The position numbers were made by a program, and so were the translations under genes. Positions 62,201-64,000 of a stretch of 64,000 nucleotides of DNA are shown here, one piece after another. The DNA is from Amphimedon queenslandica. Lineage: Eukaryota > Porifera > Demospongiae > Haplosclerida > Niphatidae. The first letter of the stretch is position 1. Every line of letters begins with the position of its first letter. Where the stretch lies: positions 4,561-68,560 of the forward strand of contig NW_003546441.1 of the NCBI RefSeq assembly GCF_000090795.2, read 5' to 3'. The notes beneath the pieces were generated by a model that did no database searches, was not told the origin of the DNA, and worked only from the letters and a program-made list of their open reading frames with translations.

Positions 62201-63296
62201 GTGCATAGTTTTAATCATAAAATGAAACTGGGGTAGCTAAAGCTTGTTTGCAGGAGGGAGAATAAGACATTATCTCTTGTCACGGGGAGCGCACTTGCTT
62301 TAAACACCTGTTTTTACACAGCTAACACATCTTATTTTTGTATCAAAGAAAAATATAAACATGTGCGTATATTATAAGAGCCCAAGTACAGGTGAAATAG
62401 CTTGCGGGACTTCACTAGAGACCATTCTTTCCAGCCATGTCAGGCATTTTCGTCCGCCTCTCACTGTCACAGAGACTGTATCTGAATAGTTACATTGATT
62501 TGAATGGGATCACGTGATCTGTTTCCAATCCCGGTTACGTAGTCTATAATATCTATGCATTTATTAACCTCGCGACTGCGTCGCTCAGTTAATAAATACC
62601 ATAGAAACCTCTACCTCGGTGTATAACCTATACTTATAATTTTTCATTACAAATTTCCCCAACATTATATTCATTGTTGCTAAAAATAACAATCAGGTTG
62701 AGGCCTTGAGGGTTACATAAACAATGTTATAGCTCAGTCAGTGCATAACTGCTATGCAAATTGGGTGGTGCACTTTGCCCCATTATCATACTTTCACATA
62801 GAGATAAGAGATAATAAATAGATAAGATGTTAGTACTCTAAAGCCTGTAGTACACAATATAAGCCTTGCAACTGGAAGTGCTGTACAAACCTTGGTCAAC
62901 TCATGCATTAACTGGCAGTGTTTGTCCAGCACTTCTGGTGCACTTCCTGTCGCAACACTTCATAATAGTTCATATTGTGTACTATTAGCCATACATGCTT
63001 TCACCATGCTTCCATTTGCCCGTTTCCATTTTCAAAGGCTTAAATACGCCTCCAGGGCCCTGTACTGGCTACTGCTAGTCTGCCCAAAGTATCTATGGTC
63101 CAAGGCCACCCAGATGATCTTTGGCATGACTGTAGGCTGGGGAATAGTTTGTTCATAGATTACATAATAGAGGAGCGTGGCAAAACTACAGAAATATAGC
63201 AGCAGCAACGCGAACGGCAGTAAAGACTTTTAACTTACGGGCATTGAAAGAGCCAAATAAAGATGTAAGAAGGAAGAAAACGGATGCTCTCTTCAT
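56203..63296 (-). CDS. F: Ig plus FN3 receptor, apparently lacking its membrane end
   Basis: Exons (minus): 63296-63239 (signal peptide MKRASVFFLLTSLFGSFNA), 60338-60057 (Ig; NFTCEA ... NISC), 60012-59743 (FN3), 59683-59595 and 59542-59314 (split FN3), 59262-58990 (FN3), 58939-58854 and 57387-57180 (split FN3), 56309-56244 (IPWWKKWE). Intron phases equal those of D, and the frame is open through about 520 codons. The membrane and tail exons found in D after the PWW exon are not visible to the left, where a hAT-type element sits. Read-through past 56244 gives a stop at 56203, predicting a secreted protein; an exon beyond my recognition is the alternative. Intron 1 is 2.9 kb. It is divergent from G. 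Confidence 0.74.
56438..57088. mobile_element. Foldback element with about 215-bp arms and an assembly gap
   Basis: TTAAAGGGTAAGTCC at the left and GGACTTACCCTTTAA at the right start a nearly perfect inverted repeat of about 215 bases per arm. TTAA at each end suggests a piggyBac-type target. Inner arms contain GTGACGTCAC on each side. The loop has a second inverted repeat (CAAGCATGCAACTGCAAGAA) and a run of N at 56861-56870, so its length is not known. Confidence 0.8.
56861..56870. other. Assembly gap (10 N)
   Basis: Ten undetermined bases in the loop of the foldback element; probably a placeholder rather than a measured length. Confidence 0.95.
57567..58062. mobile_element. hAT-type MITE with perfect 8-bp target duplication
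   Basis: The ends CAGGGCAGGGGCCAAGTAC and GTACTTTACCCCAGCCCTG are inverted repeats; ATTGTCAC flanks both sides (57559-57566 and 58063-58070). The interior is rich in GTACTT words. It sits in an intron of F. Confidence 0.9.
58257..58396. repeat. Small inverted-repeat element in an intron of F
   Basis: ATAGCATAAAAATT at the left is mirrored by AATTTTCATGCTAT at the right with a few mismatches; interior AT-rich. No ORF. Confidence 0.4.
60339..61801. other. First intron of F, proximal part
   Basis: No exon seen. A CAGTGGTGTATCCAGG string at about 60780 resembles a hAT terminal end, but I cannot find its partner. Confidence 0.45.
61802..62628. mobile_element. 827-bp inverted-repeat element in F intron 1
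   Basis: GGTTATACACCTCGGTATCG at the left and the complement GGTTATACACCGAGGTAGAG at the right begin arms that stay similar through TTTCTATGGCATTTAT. Inside is a second inverted pair, ATAGACTACGTAACTGGGAT and its complement. Between them is GC-richer, non-repetitive sequence. No transposase seen. Confidence 0.7.
62629..63238. other. First intron of F, distal part
   Basis: Non-coding by my reading. An open frame at 62892-63158 (+) has no recognisable domain and overlaps an inverted-looking GCACTTC region, so I do not call it. Confidence 0.4.
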
Positions 63297-63322
63297 ATCG
63301 ACGGATGCTCTCTTCATATCGA
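63281..63322. repeat. Perfect 21-bp tandem duplication at the F start
   Basis: CGGATGCTCTCTTCATATCG plus A occurs twice in a row (63281-63301, 63302-63322). It duplicates seven codons including the ATG, so F has two in-frame starts (63317 and 63296). Confidence 0.9.
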
Positions 63323-63437
63323 CGTCTGCGTTACGACGGTACGTACGTACGTTATAATATAATTGGGTGTGGTCAAGCATTGTCATTGACCACACCCAAA
63401 GTTTTATAATAAGTGAGCGCTCTAGTCTACAATATTT
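63323..63437. promoter_or_regulatory. Divergent promoter of F and G with a 12-bp dyad
   Basis: A perfect inverted repeat GGGTGTGGTCAA (63365-63376) and TTGACCACACCC (63386-63397) with a 9-bp spacer lies between the two start codons. Each arm holds TGTGGT, the RUNX core. TATAATA words flank it. Confidence 0.6.
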
Positions 63438-64000
63438 ATGTCTGAACGAAGGGCTCGAAAGATGTCTCGAAATCTCTCTCGAATCATAGTGCTGCTGATG
63501 CTAACGAAATTCTGTTTGTCTATTTATACAGTTCAACCTGCATCGTTGAATGCAACTTTAAATTCAACAGTGTCCTTCACATGTGAAGCAACCAAATCTA
63601 CTGTGTTCCTAATATACTTTTACGTTGGTGTTATTTCTGCAAATGAAGATAGCATTGTTGAAAGAGGATTTATACAAGAAAGTCAGTATACCCTTAACGA
63701 AACTTTGCAAAGATCATTATCTGTTTGGGCCCAAGAAACTAATAACAATACTAACATATCATGTAGTACTGTTCCTGGAAATATTAGAAGTACCATTGCT
63801 ATACTAAAAATACAAGGTATAATATTGTAAAAAATAATATTGTAAATAATTAAAAATTAAAACATTCTTATAGGTCTATTAGCTAGTGTTGGTGATTTAA
63901 CAACTACCTTTATCAATGAATCTAGTGTACTATTGTCATGGACAGCACCTTATACACTGGACAATGTACCTATCACTGGATACTACATTGACGATGGTTC
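63438..64000 (+). CDS. G: Ig plus FN3 receptor, 5' part (cut by window end)
   Basis: Exon 63438-63816 encodes a leader with LLMLTKFCLSIYTVQP and an Ig domain (SFTCEA ... NISCST). Exon 63874 onward begins an FN3 module (LLASVGDLTTTFINESSVLL) and runs off the window. It is a close paralogue of E; the signal peptide core is identical. The intron phase is 1 as in E. The rest of the ectodomain and the tail lie to the right. Confidence 0.85.

Noticed and set aside
62892-63158. 88-codon open frame on the plus strand
   Set aside because: No start context, no recognisable domain, and it sits in the first intron of F on the opposite strand.

Overview
The window is eukaryotic and animal. It is AT-rich, genes are split by very short GT-AG introns (many of about 45-55 bp), almost all introns are phase 1, and the proteins carry metazoan modules: DED, death domain, CARD-like, ZU5, ankyrin/Roc/COR, Ig and FN3. 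Short introns plus an abundance of death-fold and Ig/FN3 genes fit a demosponge such as Amphimedon; that assignment is inference. MITEs and local duplications are dense. One run of N (56861-56870) shows this is an assembled scaffold.

Region 1 (1-24.1 kb) is a duplicated array built from four elements. 'A' (+) is a one-exon two-pass membrane protein with a short death-fold-like N-terminus. 'C' (+) is a small protein starting MGNCC, predicted to be lipidated. 'B' (-) has two tandem DEDs, linker exons, a membrane segment, an ectodomain and usually a second membrane segment. The fourth is a broken catalase gene (-). The order is B0 remnant, catalase relic 1, A1, B1, dead A2, C1, B2, catalase relic 2, A3, C2, B3. 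A/C and B converge; B and the next A diverge. The A and B ectodomains share a C-terminal motif pattern. A family of DED proteins fused to membrane-spanning ectodomains is the most unusual thing here.

Region 2 (24.6-31.5 kb) is a head-to-head pair of Ig+FN3 receptors, D (-) and E (+), sharing a 260-bp promoter. Their ectodomains are similar and their cytoplasmic tails differ. E ends in NPxY-type tyrosine motifs. A PEX2-like relic follows E.

Region 3 (33.0-54.6 kb, all -) is a death-domain locus. It holds an ankyrin-Roc-COR-death-domain gene (J), a ZU5/UPA-like/DD/DD/CARD-like gene (H), and between them an array of interchangeable phase-1 exons: at least 13 copies of a 21-32-codon linker and repeated DD exons. 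Upstream lie decayed DED-DED genes whose later exons are ROCO-tail and DD exons, so regions 1 and 3 have exchanged exons.

Region 4 (56.2-64 kb) is a second head-to-head Ig/FN3 pair, F (-) and G (+, cut by the window end), duplicated from D/E. F seems to have lost its membrane and cytoplasmic exons.

Together the window looks like a fast-evolving receptor and death-fold signalling locus, of the kind expected for innate immunity, self-recognition or cell-death control. That role is inference; no function is shown by sequence alone. All exon joins are my own reading of splice signals and frame, and no transcript evidence was available.
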